A DNA stretch of 64,000 nt from Desulfopila aestuarii DSM 18488 (GCF_900143695.1 NZ_FRFE01000015.1:62001-126000), one strand, 5' to 3'; positions 17,735-28,446 are shown, counted from the first letter of the stretch. Notes: generated by a model not told the origin, from the letters alone. Made by a program: numbers and translations.

Positions 17735-17776
17735 AACTCAGCTGGCAGGTTCAACCTGATGCCTGTCAGCTGGGTT
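17735..17776 (+). other. Long hairpin after carB
   Basis: AACTCAGCTGGCAGG (17735-17749) pairs with CCTGTCAGCTGGGTT (17762-17776) over 15 bp with two G-U pairs and a 12-base loop. It begins 33 bp after the carB stop. No T-run follows, so it may protect the carB mRNA end or act with Rho rather than as an intrinsic terminator. Confidence 0.55.
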
Positions 17777-17965
17777 CAACAAGGTTTGAAGATCTTTTCT
17801 CCACTATTGCCAAGAAAAATAACAAAAATCTCCTCGACATCTAACCATAATGCCTTAAAATATTGGGCATTATATCAGAGGATAATATTTCGGCATAAAA
17901 TTGTTTGAATTCCGAGGTGTTACAATTATTGCTTTGAATTCCATCAGGGGCCACTGGAGGACTCG

Positions 17966-19945
17966 TTGAACACTTTTTACAAAAATCTCAGTATGTGGCT
18001 GGTGATTGGGCTTACCATGATCCTGCTCTTCAACCTCTTTAATAAGCCGCAGGGCGTTTCCTCGTCACTGACCTACAGCGAGTTTATGGCCAGCGTGGAA
18101 AGCAAAGCCATCAGCCGGGTCGTAATCAACGGTGATGTGATTTCCGGAACAACCCTGGACGGCAAACCTTTCCAGACCATCTACCCCATCATTGACCGGG
18201 ATCTCATCCCTATGCTGCGTAATGCAGGGGTTGATATCACTGTCAAAGAAGCGCAGAAGGATTCCTGGTTCATGACGATTTTCGTCTCCTGGTTCCCGAT
18301 GTTGCTCTTGATTGGTGTCTGGGTCTTTTTCATGCGCCAGATGCAAGGCGGAGGCAAGGGCGGCGCCCTGTCGTTTGGCAAGACCCGCGCCAAGTTGATG
18401 GAACAGGGCCAGAACAAGGTTACCTTCAAAGACGTTGCCGGTATTGACGAGGCCAAGGAAGAGCTTGAAGAGATCATTGACTTTTTAAAAGACCCTCACA
18501 AGTTCACTCAGCTCGGTGGCCGCATCCCAAAAGGTGTTCTGCTCGCAGGCCCTCCAGGCACCGGCAAGACCTTGCTCGCCAAAGCCATTGCTGGCGAAGC
18601 GGATGTACCATTTTTCACTATCTCCGGTTCCGATTTCGTCGAGATGTTTGTCGGTGTTGGTGCTTCCCGTGTTCGCGACCTCTTTACCCAAGGCAAAAAG
18701 CATGCTCCCTGCATTATCTTTATCGATGAGATCGACGCTGTTGGTCGGCATCGTGGTGCCGGACTGGGCGGTGGCCATGACGAACGCGAGCAGACCCTGA
18801 ACCAGTTACTGGTTGAGATGGACGGTTTCGAGTCCAATGAAGGCGTCATTATTGTCGCCGCCACGAACCGACCTGATGTCCTTGACCCCGCACTGCTTCG
18901 TCCCGGTCGTTTCGACCGTCAGGTCGTTGTGCCGGTGCCGGATGTGGGTGGCCGCAAGAAGATTTTGGAGATCTACGCCCGTAAAACAAAAATGGCCTCG
19001 AACATCGATCTCGAAGTTCTTGCCCGGGGCACTCCTGGTTTTTCAGGTGCGGATCTCGAAAACCTGATCAACGAAGCAGCGCTCATGGCAGCTCGAACAG
19101 GGGCAAAGGAAATTGACCACGGGCTCCTGGAAAAAGCCAAAGACAAGATCATGATGGGCGCTGAACGTCGCTCGATGATCATTACCGATAAAGAAAAAGA
19201 AATCACCGCTTACCACGAGGCGGGTCATGCCTTGGTGGCCTGGTTGCTGCCTGGAACCGATCCGATCCACAAGGTAACCATCATTCCGCGCGGACGAGCT
19301 CTGGGGCTCACCATGCAGTTGCCCATAGATGAAAAATACACCCACTCCAAGAGCTTTCTGGAGAACACCATCTGTATTCTTTTTGGCGGGCGTATTGCCG
19401 AAAAAATCATCTTCAATGAAATCACAACCGGTGCAGGTAACGATCTTGAGCGAGCCACTGGTCTTGCCCGCAAGATGGTATGCGAATGGGGAATGAGCGA
19501 TGCTCTTGGTCCGCTGACCTATGGCAAAAAGGAAGAACAGATCTTCCTTGGCCGTGAAATTGCCCAGCACCGGGATTTCAGTGATGATACTGCTCGGCAG
19601 ATCGATATCGCCGTCAAGAAGATCATCAACGACGCTGTCGTCAAGGTTACTGAACTGCTCGAGAGTAACAAGGATATCCTGACCAGGATGTCGGAGGAAC
19701 TGCTTGAAAAGGAAACTATTGTCCTCGATGATATTGACGTGATGATCCAGGAACTTCGCCCTGGTAAATATCCGCAGAAGGACAAGAAAGCAGCAAAGCC
19801 TGTCCAAGCCGCCGACATCGCAGAAGAGGCTGTGTTTGAACCGGAAGACGACAACGAAGTTGCCAAGGAGAAGACCGAACCTCCGGCAAGTGAAGCGAAA
19901 GCCGGTGATGACTCCATTCCTGAAGGCGGAGCAGCAGGCAACTGA
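17966..19945 (+). CDS. ftsH: ATP-dependent zinc metalloprotease FtsH
   Basis: A 659-residue protein. The TTG at 17966 is chosen as start because GGAGGA lies just upstream and the N-terminal membrane helix (about residues 11-27) starts there. A periplasmic segment and a second membrane helix (about 105-124) follow. The AAA+ domain has Walker A GPPGTGKT (195-202) and Walker [10 protein letters not shown] (250-258), and the zinc protease motif is HEAGH (417-421). The last ~50 residues are an acidic, Pro/Glu-rich tail. It degrades damaged membrane proteins and short-lived regulators. Its stop overlaps the folP start (TGATG). Confidence 0.96.
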   Translation: MNTFYKNLSMWLVIGLTMILLFNLFNKPQGVSSSLTYSEFMASVESKAISRVVINGDVISGTTLDGKPFQTIYPIIDRDLIPMLRNAGVDITVKEAQKDSWFMTIFVSWFPMLLLIGVWVFFMRQMQGGGKGGALSFGKTRAKLMEQGQNKVTFKDVAGIDEAKEELEEIIDFLKDPHKFTQLGGRIPKGVLLAGPPGTGKTLLAKAIAGEADVPFFTISGSDFVEMFVGVGASRVRDLFTQGKKHAPCIIFIDEIDAVGRHRGAGLGGGHDEREQTLNQLLVEMDGFESNEGVIIVAATNRPDVLDPALLRPGRFDRQVVVPVPDVGGRKKILEIYARKTKMASNIDLEVLARGTPGFSGADLENLINEAALMAARTGAKEIDHGLLEKAKDKIMMGAERRSMIITDKEKEITAYHEAGHALVAWLLPGTDPIHKVTIIPRGRALGLTMQLPIDEKYTHSKSFLENTICILFGGRIAEKIIFNEITTGAGNDLERATGLARKMVCEWGMSDALGPLTYGKKEEQIFLGREIAQHRDFSDDTARQIDIAVKKIINDAVVKVTELLESNKDILTRMSEELLEKETIVLDDIDVMIQELRPGKYPQKDKKAAKPVQAADIAEEAVFEPEDDNEVAKEKTEPPASEAKAGDDSIPEGGAAGN

Positions 19946-20751
19946 TGCAGCAGATTCGTACGCGAGTCATGGGGATACTGAATGTAACCCCTGACTCGTT
20001 TTCCGACGGTGGCAATTTTCAGACCTTTGATGATGCTCTGCTTCAAGCCGAGGCGCTCATTGGAGCCGGGGCCGACATTCTCGACGTGGGGGGGGAATCT
20101 ACCCGCCCCTACGCCGAACCTGTTTCACTAGAAGAAGAACTTGCCCGCACTATCCCGCTGATCAAGGCTGTTCGTTCCCGTCACACCATTCCCATCTCTA
20201 TCGATACCACCAAGGCCGAAGTCGCCCGCCAGGCACTTGCTGCCGGAGCTGATATAATTAATGACATCAGTGCATTGAAAAAAGATCCGGAAATGATTGC
20301 GGTGGCCGCTTCTACCAATGTGCCGGTGATCATTATGCATATGCAAGGCACCCCTGCCGATATGCAAAATCGCCCCAGTTACAGTAACGTTGTTGATGAT
20401 ATTCTGGCCTTTCTTGAAGAGCGCATCAACTGGATGGTTCAGAATGGTGTTAACCGTGAGCGGATCATCGTCGATCCCGGTATCGGCTTTGGTAAGACTA
20501 TCACCCATAACCTCTCAATTATCAAGCATCTCGACCGGTTTCGCTCCCTCGGGTTGCAGGTCCTGCTCGGCCACTCCCGCAAAAGTTTTCTTGGCCACCT
20601 AACCGGACTCGAAGCAGAACAACGAGATCTCCCCACGGCAGTCGTTTCAGCTCTTGCAGTTCCACATCAGGTTGATATCATCCGGGTACACGATGTCGCT
20701 GCCACCCGGCAGGCGTTGCAGGTGGCGGAAGCCATTTTTCAGGCCGAATAA
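19945..20751 (+). CDS. folP: Dihydropteroate synthase
   Basis: A 268-residue protein with the two DHPS signatures: MGILNVTPDSFSDGG near the start and ADILDVGGESTRPYAEP (about residues 44-60). Later come SIDTTKAEVARQAL and DPGIGFGKT. It joins p-aminobenzoate to dihydropterin pyrophosphate in folate synthesis. It shares one base with the ftsH stop, an arrangement like the ftsH-folP pair of many bacteria; glmM, often next, is absent here. Confidence 0.95.
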   Translation: MQQIRTRVMGILNVTPDSFSDGGNFQTFDDALLQAEALIGAGADILDVGGESTRPYAEPVSLEEELARTIPLIKAVRSRHTIPISIDTTKAEVARQALAAGADIINDISALKKDPEMIAVAASTNVPVIIMHMQGTPADMQNRPSYSNVVDDILAFLEERINWMVQNGVNRERIIVDPGIGFGKTITHNLSIIKHLDRFRSLGLQVLLGHSRKSFLGHLTGLEAEQRDLPTAVVSALAVPHQVDIIRVHDVAATRQALQVAEAIFQAE

Positions 20752-21240
20752 GCCCCCCGCATTTCGTCAGTTTCTCCTCCTCTGTATTATTGTCTGCTTT
20801 TTGCATCAGTTACGAGCTATTGAGACAAGGGATCGTCTTTTTAAATTTTATCCATAAAAACATGTTATTTGCAGATTAAACACTCTAAGGGAGGGAGAAA
20901 GCATCATGTTGGAGTTGTGCAGAATATAGTCAGTATGGTATAAAGTTGGCGCTGGAGTGCGAAATCTATTCGGGGTCTTTTCACCATCTTTCGTAAATGA
21001 AGTATTCCTACATTTTCGCAGCAAATCCATCGTTGTCAGTCATATAGACAAAGTGTCGCGATGTTTTTTTTAGAAAACTGCGACCGAGATATTTGAGCGT
21101 ATCCTTTACAATCGTTGTTTTTTCATTGTCCCTGTAAACATTTCCAGGTGACCATCTATACCGACAACCTCCCACATTAACAAATACAGTCTCATGATTT
21201 CACAACAGAAAATGCATTACGATATTTCCATGGGGTTGCC
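20752..21240. other. Intergenic region upstream of the BMP-type ABC operon
   Basis: 489 bp, AT-richer than its surroundings, with no recognisable gene. An imperfect hairpin lies at 21055-21084 (GTCGC/GCGAC outer, GTTTT/AAAAC inner). No purine riboswitch core was found despite the likely nucleoside substrate of the operon downstream. Confidence 0.45.
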
Positions 21241-22365
21241 GTGCAGGAAGTAAAAAGCAAAGTCACCAGTTGGCTCATACCAATTGGTGCTGTTATCGCT
21301 GCCCTTGCCCTAGGGGCGATCATGCTGCTGGCACTCGGTGCAGAACCACTGTCTGGTTACGCTACCATGTTCGGCGCCGCTTTCGGTAACCTCAAAGGTT
21401 TATCAGCAACCGCCATGAAATCGATTCCACTCTTGCTGGTCGGAGTCGGCATCTGCATTTCGTTTCGTGCCAACGTCATCAATATTGGTGGTGAAGGTCA
21501 GATGGTCATGGGAGCCTTGTGGGCCACGATAACCGCCCTGAGTTTTCCCCATCTGGATAGTCTTATGCTTGTCCCGCTGGTACTGCTGATGGGTATTCTC
21601 GGCGGTGCGGTATGGGGTGCCATTCCCGGAGCGCTCAAGGCCTATTTCAATGTGAGTGAAATACTCTCCACTATCATGCTGAATATTGTCGCCGTTCAGA
21701 TTATGAACTATCTGCTACGCGGCGTCCTTATCGATCCTGGAGAAATTGAGCGCGGCACCCGGATACCTCAGACCGCACGGCTTCCGGAAACAAGCGACCT
21801 TCCCCTGCTCTTTGAAGGGTTACGGGTTCACCTGGGCTTTGTGATTGCTCTTCTTGCCGCCTTTGCTGTCTGGGTGTTGCTCTGGCGAACCGCACTCGGT
21901 TTCAAGCTCCGTTCTGTGGGCTTAAGTCGTGAAGCTGCCCGCTACGCCGGTATCCCGGTCAAGCGCTCGATCATCACCGCTCTCGCCTTGAGCGGTGCCA
22001 TGGCCGGTCTCGCCGGCGCTATACTCGTTTTCGGCAGCGAGTCTCATCGCATGGTAACCGATGGTTCATCCACCGGTTTTACCGGCAGTGCCGGTTTTAA
22101 CGGCATTGTGGTCGCCCTTTTCGCCGGTTTGCATCCGCTCTGGTCCATCCCATCATCCCTGTTATTTGGCGGTATGCTGGTTGGTGCCAATGCCTTGCAA
22201 CGAGCTGCACAGGTACCATCGGCCCTCGTTATCGCCTTAAACGGCTTGATCGTCGTTTTTGTGGTCAGCTCAGAATTTTTCCGACGCAAGCTCCAGCAAC
22301 ACCATTCCGCTCGTCAAGCTATTGAAGAAGACAGCCGACTGACAGAGGAGAACGTTGGGTCATGA
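21241..22365 (+). CDS. ABC transporter permease, BMP/nucleoside type (first)
   Basis: A 374-residue membrane protein of the BPD_transp_2 (LivM/RbsC-like) superfamily with about nine hydrophobic segments. INIGGEGQMVMGAL and FKLRSVGLSREAARYAGIPV are the typical EAA-like coupling regions. The architecture matches YufP/BmpB-type nucleoside or purine-compound importers. The GTG at 21241 has only a weak ribosome site. The stop overlaps the second permease by 4 bp (ATGA). With the binding protein and double ATPase downstream it forms a complete importer. Confidence 0.85.
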   Translation: MQEVKSKVTSWLIPIGAVIAALALGAIMLLALGAEPLSGYATMFGAAFGNLKGLSATAMKSIPLLLVGVGICISFRANVINIGGEGQMVMGALWATITALSFPHLDSLMLVPLVLLMGILGGAVWGAIPGALKAYFNVSEILSTIMLNIVAVQIMNYLLRGVLIDPGEIERGTRIPQTARLPETSDLPLLFEGLRVHLGFVIALLAAFAVWVLLWRTALGFKLRSVGLSREAARYAGIPVKRSIITALALSGAMAGLAGAILVFGSESHRMVTDGSSTGFTGSAGFNGIVVALFAGLHPLWSIPSSLLFGGMLVGANALQRAAQVPSALVIALNGLIVVFVVSSEFFRRKLQQHHSARQAIEEDSRLTEENVGS

Positions 22366-23294
22366 ACGATTTTTTTTCCACCACTATCCTCATCGCCACC
22401 GTTGCCTCCGGTATCCGTCTTGCGACTCCATTTCTTCTCGCCTCGTTAGGAGAAGCCCTTGGACAGCGTAGCGGCGTCCTGAATCTGGGTGTAGATGGGG
22501 TCATGCTGATGGGCGCCTTTGTCGCCTATTTCGTTGTTCTTAAAACCGGCAACCCGCTCATTGGCGCTGCTGCCGGAATCCTGCTCGGCATGGTATTTGG
22601 GCTTGTTTACGCGTTTATCACCGTCAACCTCCATGCCGAACAGGGTGTGAGCGGCATCGGTATCTACCTGTTCGGACTGGGCATGAGCGATCTGCTTTTC
22701 CAGAAGCTGGTCGGTACACCACTACCGATTATGCCATTTCCCGAAATACATATCCCGTTGCTTGCCGATATTCCAATCATCGGGCCCATGCTTTTTACCC
22801 ACTCGCTTATCGTCTATGTCGCGTTCCTGCTGGTACCGGCCTTTACCCTGTTGCTCAACAGCACCACCTACGGCATGAATATCCGGGCAGTAGGTGAAAA
22901 CCCGGCCGCAGTCGACAGTCTCGGGGTCAGCGTCACCAAAGTCCGCTATTCCGCTATCATCATCGGCAATGGTCTTGCAGGACTGGCCGGAGCTGCACTG
23001 GCCATTGAACTCGGTATTTTTCAGCATAATCTGACGAACTCTATGGGATTCATCGCTATCGCGCTTGTCTATTTCGGGGCCTGGCGCCCGTTTGGGGTTA
23101 TGGCTGGTTCACTCATCTTCGGTATGGTGGCGGCTATTGTTCTACAAGGCAAGACACTCGGTATAATCCCTCGCAGCGCCTCAGACCTTGCGGCAATGGC
23201 GCCTGCTGTGATCACCATTTTCGCTCTTGTACTGGTCGCCAATCGCTTCAAACAGCCTGCTGCCCTCAGCAAACCATATGAACGGGGCAGATAA
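22362..23294 (+). CDS. ABC transporter permease, BMP/nucleoside type (second)
   Basis: A 310-residue permease of the YufQ type. GVLNLGVDGVMLMGAFVAYF and GMNIRAVGENPAAVDSLGVS are the conserved cytoplasmic coupling motifs, with about eight membrane segments. It pairs with the preceding permease to form the channel. It overlaps that gene by 4 bp, so their translation is probably coupled. The binding-protein gene starts 75 bp later. Confidence 0.87.
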   Translation: MNDFFSTTILIATVASGIRLATPFLLASLGEALGQRSGVLNLGVDGVMLMGAFVAYFVVLKTGNPLIGAAAGILLGMVFGLVYAFITVNLHAEQGVSGIGIYLFGLGMSDLLFQKLVGTPLPIMPFPEIHIPLLADIPIIGPMLFTHSLIVYVAFLLVPAFTLLLNSTTYGMNIRAVGENPAAVDSLGVSVTKVRYSAIIIGNGLAGLAGAALAIELGIFQHNLTNSMGFIAIALVYFGAWRPFGVMAGSLIFGMVAAIVLQGKTLGIIPRSASDLAAMAPAVITIFALVLVANRFKQPAALSKPYERGR

Positions 23295-23369
23295 GCACGT
23301 CGTCGCCATGAACACTATTCGTTTGTCGTTGTATCAACCGGTTTATAATCCAATAGAAAGGAGAACAGC

Positions 23370-24350
23370 ATGAATCCAGTACGCACTCTGAAAAAAGCCC
23401 TGATCGCCGCGGCAACTGTCGCCCTCTGCCTCAGTTCCGGCAACCTTTTCGCCGCTGGCAAGGTTCTGAAGGTTGCCATTATTGCGCCAAGTGCCAGCAA
23501 CGATCTGGCCTTCACCCAGTCCATCGTTGAAGGTATCAACGCCATCAAAGCAGAGCGTGAGCTTGATGTTGCCATAACCGACGGCACCTTCGTCGTCGAG
23601 GACGCTGCCGCTGCCATCCGGGATTACGCTGCAAAAGGCTATGACCTGGTTATCGCCCACGGTTCCCAATATGGTGGATCGCTCAAAGAGATAGCCAAGG
23701 ATTTCCCCAAAACCGCATTTGCCTGGGGCACCTCCGCCGACACCTTCGGAATGCCCAACGTCTCCTCCTATGAGGCTCACTCCGAAGAGGGTGGCTACGT
23801 CATGGGTATGATGGCTGCAGCCCTTTCGAAATCCGGATCTATCGGAGTTGTCGGACCCATCGAGGTTGGTGATGCCAAGCTGTATGTTGACGGCTTCGTG
23901 GCTGGTGCAAAGGCACAAAAAGCGGACATCAAGACCAACGTCAACTACATCGGTTCATTCAGCGATGTGGCCCTTGCCGCTGAAGCCGCCCGCGCTCATC
24001 TTGCCGTCGGTTCCGACGTACTGACTGGTACTGCCCAGATGGTAGTCGGCGCTGTCGGTGTCGCAAAAACCAAAAAGGCCGCCTGGTTCGGTACCCAGGC
24101 CAACCAGACCGTTCTGGCTCCGGAAATCGTCGTAGCCTGTCAGGTTTATAAATGGGAAGTAATTTTAAAGCAGATCCTGGCGGATATGGATCAGGGCGTT
24201 CTTGGTGGCAAGAAATACGCCATCAGCCTGGCCAACAATGGGCTTGTCATAGAATTCAACGACAAGTATGAACTGCCTGCCGACGTCAAGACCATTGGCA
24301 TGGATGCTATTACCGCTATCAAAGAAGGTAAGATCACCGTTTTGAAATAA
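23370..24350 (+). CDS. BMP-family substrate-binding protein
   Basis: A 326-residue protein with a signal peptide at about residues 1-28 (ending LFAAG). There is no lipobox Cys, unlike many BMP lipoproteins, so it is probably soluble in the periplasm. The BMP/PnrA-like fold shows KVAIIAPSASNDLAFTQSIV, YDLVIAHGSQYGGSLKEIA and SIGVVGPIEVGDAKLYVDGF. Ligands in the family are nucleosides or related compounds; the ligand here is unknown. An AGGAG-type site precedes the ATG. Two strong hairpins follow the stop, which may raise its mRNA level over that of the ATPase gene. Confidence 0.87.
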   Translation: MNPVRTLKKALIAAATVALCLSSGNLFAAGKVLKVAIIAPSASNDLAFTQSIVEGINAIKAERELDVAITDGTFVVEDAAAAIRDYAAKGYDLVIAHGSQYGGSLKEIAKDFPKTAFAWGTSADTFGMPNVSSYEAHSEEGGYVMGMMAAALSKSGSIGVVGPIEVGDAKLYVDGFVAGAKAQKADIKTNVNYIGSFSDVALAAEAARAHLAVGSDVLTGTAQMVVGAVGVAKTKKAAWFGTQANQTVLAPEIVVACQVYKWEVILKQILADMDQGVLGGKKYAISLANNGLVIEFNDKYELPADVKTIGMDAITAIKEGKITVLK

Positions 24351-24376
24351 TCGTTTCACCGTATCACACGCCCCAC

Positions 24377-24437
24377 CTCCTGCCGGTACTGGCAGGAGAA
24401 CCCCGCCGGGCCGAGACATTCAAGTTCCTCGGCCCGG
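24377..24437 (+). other. Two intercistronic stem-loops
   Basis: CTCCTGCC (24377-24384) pairs with GGCAGGAG (24391-24398), and CCGGGCCGAG (24406-24415) pairs with CTCGGCCCGG (24428-24437). Both stems are perfect and GC-rich with no strong T-run. The position after a binding-protein gene fits mRNA stabilisation or partial termination. Confidence 0.6.
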
Positions 24438-24492
24438 ACTATGCTGCCGGTCACTATGACGATTGGCACCTACGCTGTACAGGAAGATCACA

Positions 24493-26028
24493 ATGGAACA
24501 GAAAACAGCCCCCGTTCTTGAAATGCGCAATATCACCAAGCGTTTTCCCGGTGTCATTGCCAATGATAACATCTCACTCACCCTGCATCGAGGTGAGGTT
24601 CACTCGTTGCTCGGAGAAAACGGCGCGGGCAAAAGCACCCTCATGAACATCCTCTATGGGCTCCAACAGCCCGATAGCGGAGGAATATGGATGCACGGCA
24701 AGCCGGTCAGGCTCCAGTCACCCGCCGATGCCATCAAGCACGGTATCGGCATGATCCATCAGCACTTCATGCTGGTCCCGTCGCTCACGGTAGCCGAGAA
24801 TGTTGCGCTCGGTTTGCGTTCAAAGCGTCATCCCCTGACCAACCTGAAAACGGTGGCACACCGTATTCAGGAACTGTCGGAAAAATACCGGCTTCAGGTT
24901 GATCCAAACGCGTACGTCTGGCAGCTTGCCGTGGGTGAAAGGCAACGGGTCGAGATCATCAAGGCCCTCTACCGCGACGCCTCCATTCTCATTCTCGACG
25001 AACCAACTGCCGTACTTACACCGCCTGAGGTCGATGACCTCTTTGTTACCTTCCAGCAGATGGCCGCAAACGGTCGTTCCATGATCTTCATTTCCCATAA
25101 GCTTCACGAAGTGCTCCAGTTAAGCGATCGTATCACTGTGCTCCGCCACGGTCGGATTACCGGTGAAACGTTTCCCCAGGAAACCGATCGGCGGCAACTG
25201 GCCCAGATGATGGTTGGCCGTGAAGTACAGATGGCCCCCAATAAATCCGAGGTACGGCCGGGATCGGTTATGCTCGATATCGAAGGCCTTTTCGCGCCAG
25301 GAGACAGGGGTGGTGACGCGGTCCGCAATCTTCGCCTGCAGGTAAAAAGCGGCGAAATTGTCGGCATTGCCGGCGTCTCCGGCAATGGCCAAAGAGAACT
25401 CGCCGAAGCGATCAGCGGGCTCAGAAAACCTCGTGCCGGAAAGGTGCAGATCAACGGCACTGTGCTCCGAACCTCCTGCCCCAAGTCAGCCAGGAAAGCA
25501 GGCCTTGCCTATGTACCCGAAGAGCGTATGCGCGACGGGGCCATTGGAGATTTTAATATCAAGGAAAATTTGATTCTTCTTGATCATGGTGATACCAAAT
25601 TCTGCCGCCCGAGCGGTATGCTCCGTTTTGCAAAAATCAAGGAACACTGCAATCGACTCGTTGACGAGTTCAACGTGAAAACACCCGATCTTGAAACCCC
25701 GACCAAGCATCTTTCCGGGGGCAATATCCAGAAACTCATATTAGCTCGTGAACTTTCCGGCAACCCCAAGGTCCTGATCGCCGCCCAGCCTACACGCGGG
25801 GTGGATATCGGCGCAGCTGAATATATTCACAAACGACTGGCCGACGAACGAACGCGAGGCACAGCTACGGTGGTGATCTCCGAGGATCTTGACGAGATCA
25901 TGGCCCTTTCCGATCGTATCGCAGTCATGTACGAGGGGGAAATCATGGGCATCGTCGAACGTGACAATGCCAGTCGTGAAGAGATCGGTCTGATGATGGC
26001 CGGGGTGCAGCGCCTTAACGCTGCCTGA
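24493..26028 (+). CDS. ABC transporter ATP-binding protein with two ATPase domains (BMP/nucleoside type)
   Basis: A 511-residue tandem ATPase. The ATG at 24493 follows AGGAAG at good spacing; an upstream in-frame TTG at 24463 is less likely. The first domain has Walker [10 protein letters not shown] (41-49), the variant signature LAVGERQR, and [11 protein letters not shown]. The second has [16 protein letters not shown] in place of a standard Walker A, LSGGNIQK, and degenerate Walker B residues. This asymmetry is usual for RbsA/YufO-type sugar and nucleoside importers. It closes the permease-permease-binding protein-ATPase operon; tex follows 12 bp later. Confidence 0.9.
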   Translation: MEQKTAPVLEMRNITKRFPGVIANDNISLTLHRGEVHSLLGENGAGKSTLMNILYGLQQPDSGGIWMHGKPVRLQSPADAIKHGIGMIHQHFMLVPSLTVAENVALGLRSKRHPLTNLKTVAHRIQELSEKYRLQVDPNAYVWQLAVGERQRVEIIKALYRDASILILDEPTAVLTPPEVDDLFVTFQQMAANGRSMIFISHKLHEVLQLSDRITVLRHGRITGETFPQETDRRQLAQMMVGREVQMAPNKSEVRPGSVMLDIEGLFAPGDRGGDAVRNLRLQVKSGEIVGIAGVSGNGQRELAEAISGLRKPRAGKVQINGTVLRTSCPKSARKAGLAYVPEERMRDGAIGDFNIKENLILLDHGDTKFCRPSGMLRFAKIKEHCNRLVDEFNVKTPDLETPTKHLSGGNIQKLILARELSGNPKVLIAAQPTRGVDIGAAEYIHKRLADERTRGTATVVISEDLDEIMALSDRIAVMYEGEIMGIVERDNASREEIGLMMAGVQRLNAA

Positions 26029-26040
26029 TACCCACTAACC

Positions 26041-28182
26041 ATGACCACGCCAATGCAATTCGTTCAGACGATCTCCAAAGCTTTACAGCTTGAGGCAAAA
26101 GGGGTTGAGGGTGTTGTGTCCCTTATTGAGGAAGGATGCACTATCCCTTTTATCGCCCGGTATCGGAAAGAGGCCACCGGCTCTCTTGATGAGGTACAGA
26201 TCGCCGCTATCCGCGATGAATATACGAACCAACAGGAGATCGCTAAACGGAGAGAAGCAATTCTCAGCTCACTCCAGAAGACTGAGCAACTGACCCCAGA
26301 ACTCAAAATCGCCGTAGAACAGGCAACAACCCTGGCTACACTGGAAGACATCTACCTTCCCTACCGCCCAAAACGCCGCACCCGCGCTGCCATCGCCAAA
26401 GAGGCCGGGCTGGAACCCCTGGCTGACGCGATGTATAACCGTCCGGCGACCCCATTTTCCCTTCACGATTTTCTTCGCAGTCTCGGTACAGATATCAATG
26501 ATAACGACGCCCTGGACGGAGCCCGCGACATCATCGCAGAGCAGGTAAGTGAACATCCAAAGAGTCGGGAAGCTTTGCGAGAACTCTTTCGCCGGGAGAC
26601 GATGATCGGCGCAAGTGTCGTGGAAAAGAAACGTGACGAAGCCCAGAAATACCGCGATTATTTTGACTGGCAGGAATCTGTCAAAAAAGTTGCCGGTCAT
26701 CGATTGCTGGCTATGTTGCGAGGTGAAAGCGAAAAATATCTTACCCTCTCTTTTCGTCCCGAGCCAGCCAGAGCTCTGGAAATCCTCTACCGATTTCATA
26801 TCACACGAAAAACGGGTAACGCTGAACAGGTACGTCTCGCCATTGAAGACGGCTACCACCGGCTGTTGGCACCCTCTTTAGAAAACGAGCTGAAAAAGGA
26901 ACTCAAGGAAGCGGCCGATCGTGAAGCCATTGAGGTGTTCTGCAATAACCTCCGGGAACTGTTATTGGCTCCGCCCTTGGGCCAAAAAAGGGTGATGGCC
27001 CTTGACCCCGGCTTTCGCACCGGTGCCAAGCTGGTCTGCCTGGACGCTCAGGGCAACCTTTTGCATTCCACCACCATATACCCCACCCAGTCAGAACAGC
27101 AATTGGCTCGAGCTGCGGAAACGGTACAACGACTGGTACGCGAGTACCAGATTGAAGCTATCGGCATCGGCAGCGGCACAGCCGGACGCGAGACGGAAAG
27201 CTTTATCCGCGCACTCGGACTCTCGCCGGCCATCCTCATCACCATGGTCAACGAAGACGGTGCCTCAGTCTATTCCGCTTCAGAAACAGCACGCAAAGAG
27301 TTTCCTGAACTCGATCTCACAGTCCGTGGCGCCATCTCCATCGGCAGGCGACTTCAGGACCCGCTGGCTGAACTGGTGAAAATCGACCCGAAGGCCATCG
27401 GCGTCGGCCAATACCAACACGACGTCAACCAGGCAGCCTTAAAGCGCGGCCTCGACGATGTCGTGGAGTCATGCGTAAACAGTGTTGGTGTTGAATTGAA
27501 CAGCGCCAGCCTCGAACTCCTCACCTATGTCTCGGGTGTCGGACCTACCCTTGCAGCCAATATCATTGCCTACCGACAGCAGCACGGGCAATTCAAAACC
27601 CGTCGTGAACTGCTGAAGGTTGAGAGGCTCGGCCCCAAGGCTTTTGAACAGTGCGCCGGATTTTTGCGAGTTGCGGCCAGTTCCAATCCGCTTGATCACA
27701 GCGCAGTACATCCTGAGCGGTATAGTATCGTCACCCGCATGGCCAAAGACCTGGCCGTCTCCGTCGAAGAACTTATGCGGTCAGAGGAACTTCGAAAGAG
27801 CATCCGGCTGCAGGACTATGTGGACGGTTCCGCCGGTCTGCCGACCTTAATAGATATCATGGCCGAACTGGCCCGCCCGGGACGCGATCCCCGGCAATCC
27901 TTCTCAGTCTTCAGCTTTGCCGAAGGCATCAACACCATAGACGACCTGGTGCCCGGCATGCGCCTTCCCGCCATTATCACCAACGTTACCACCTTCGGGG
28001 CTTTCGCCGATATCGGGGTGCACCAAGATGGCCTTATCCATATCAGCCAGCTGGCGGATCGATTTGTGAAAGATCCGGCAGAGGTGGTCAAACCACGCCA
28101 GCAGGTGATGGTGCGAGTGCTGGAGGTGGATAAAGCCAGGAAACGGATCGCGCTCTCCTTGAAGAACCTGCCGGAAAAATAA
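26041..28182 (+). CDS. tex: Tex-family transcription accessory protein
   Basis: A 713-residue protein with the Tex layout: a helical N-terminal region (FIARYRKEATGSLDEVQIAA is diagnostic), a YqgF-like domain beginning LDPGFRTGAKLVCLDAQGN, helix-hairpin-helix repeats (VSGVGPTLAANIIAYRQQHG), and a C-terminal S1 domain (FGAFADIGVHQDGLIHISQL). Tex binds nucleic acids and affects transcription and stress tolerance. It lacks the extended C-tail of E. coli YhgF. It starts 12 bp after the ABC ATPase and may be read from the same transcript. Confidence 0.94.
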   Translation: MTTPMQFVQTISKALQLEAKGVEGVVSLIEEGCTIPFIARYRKEATGSLDEVQIAAIRDEYTNQQEIAKRREAILSSLQKTEQLTPELKIAVEQATTLATLEDIYLPYRPKRRTRAAIAKEAGLEPLADAMYNRPATPFSLHDFLRSLGTDINDNDALDGARDIIAEQVSEHPKSREALRELFRRETMIGASVVEKKRDEAQKYRDYFDWQESVKKVAGHRLLAMLRGESEKYLTLSFRPEPARALEILYRFHITRKTGNAEQVRLAIEDGYHRLLAPSLENELKKELKEAADREAIEVFCNNLRELLLAPPLGQKRVMALDPGFRTGAKLVCLDAQGNLLHSTTIYPTQSEQQLARAAETVQRLVREYQIEAIGIGSGTAGRETESFIRALGLSPAILITMVNEDGASVYSASETARKEFPELDLTVRGAISIGRRLQDPLAELVKIDPKAIGVGQYQHDVNQAALKRGLDDVVESCVNSVGVELNSASLELLTYVSGVGPTLAANIIAYRQQHGQFKTRRELLKVERLGPKAFEQCAGFLRVAASSNPLDHSAVHPERYSIVTRMAKDLAVSVEELMRSEELRKSIRLQDYVDGSAGLPTLIDIMAELARPGRDPRQSFSVFSFAEGINTIDDLVPGMRLPAIITNVTTFGAFADIGVHQDGLIHISQLADRFVKDPAEVVKPRQQVMVRVLEVDKARKRIALSLKNLPEK

Positions 28183-28365
28183 TAAACCTTCTTTATTGCA
28201 GAATCCTATTTTCAGAAAGCCTGGATCACTGGAAAGGGCGAGTTTTTGTTATCCATAACCAGCCAGCCAATTCAAGCAGGGGACATGAGGATTCCGACAG
28301 TCACTTTGCTCCGCGCATTTGCGATTGAATCATAGACCGTAGCCTGACATCAATATCGCGCTCTC

Positions 28366-28393
28366 TTGACCGCTTCCTTCATTATCTTATAGT
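28366..28393 (+). promoter_or_regulatory. Predicted promoter of the zinc-ribbon gene
   Basis: TTGACC (28366-28371), a 16-bp spacer and TATAGT (28388-28393) give a good sigma70-like pair, with the start point near 28400, about 47 bases before the ATG. A small TGAGG/CCTCA hairpin (28401-28415) lies at the predicted 5' end. Confidence 0.55.
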
Positions 28394-28446
28394 GATAGGT
28401 TGAGGCAGGTCCTCACCCCCTCATATCACCCATCAGGAGAGAGACT

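Noticed and set aside
19043-19807. Minus-strand 254-residue frame over ftsH
   Set aside because: Antisense shadow of the FtsH protease domain.
20752-21240. Purine riboswitch upstream of the nucleoside-type importer
   Set aside because: The conserved junction and loop bases of the purine class were not found.
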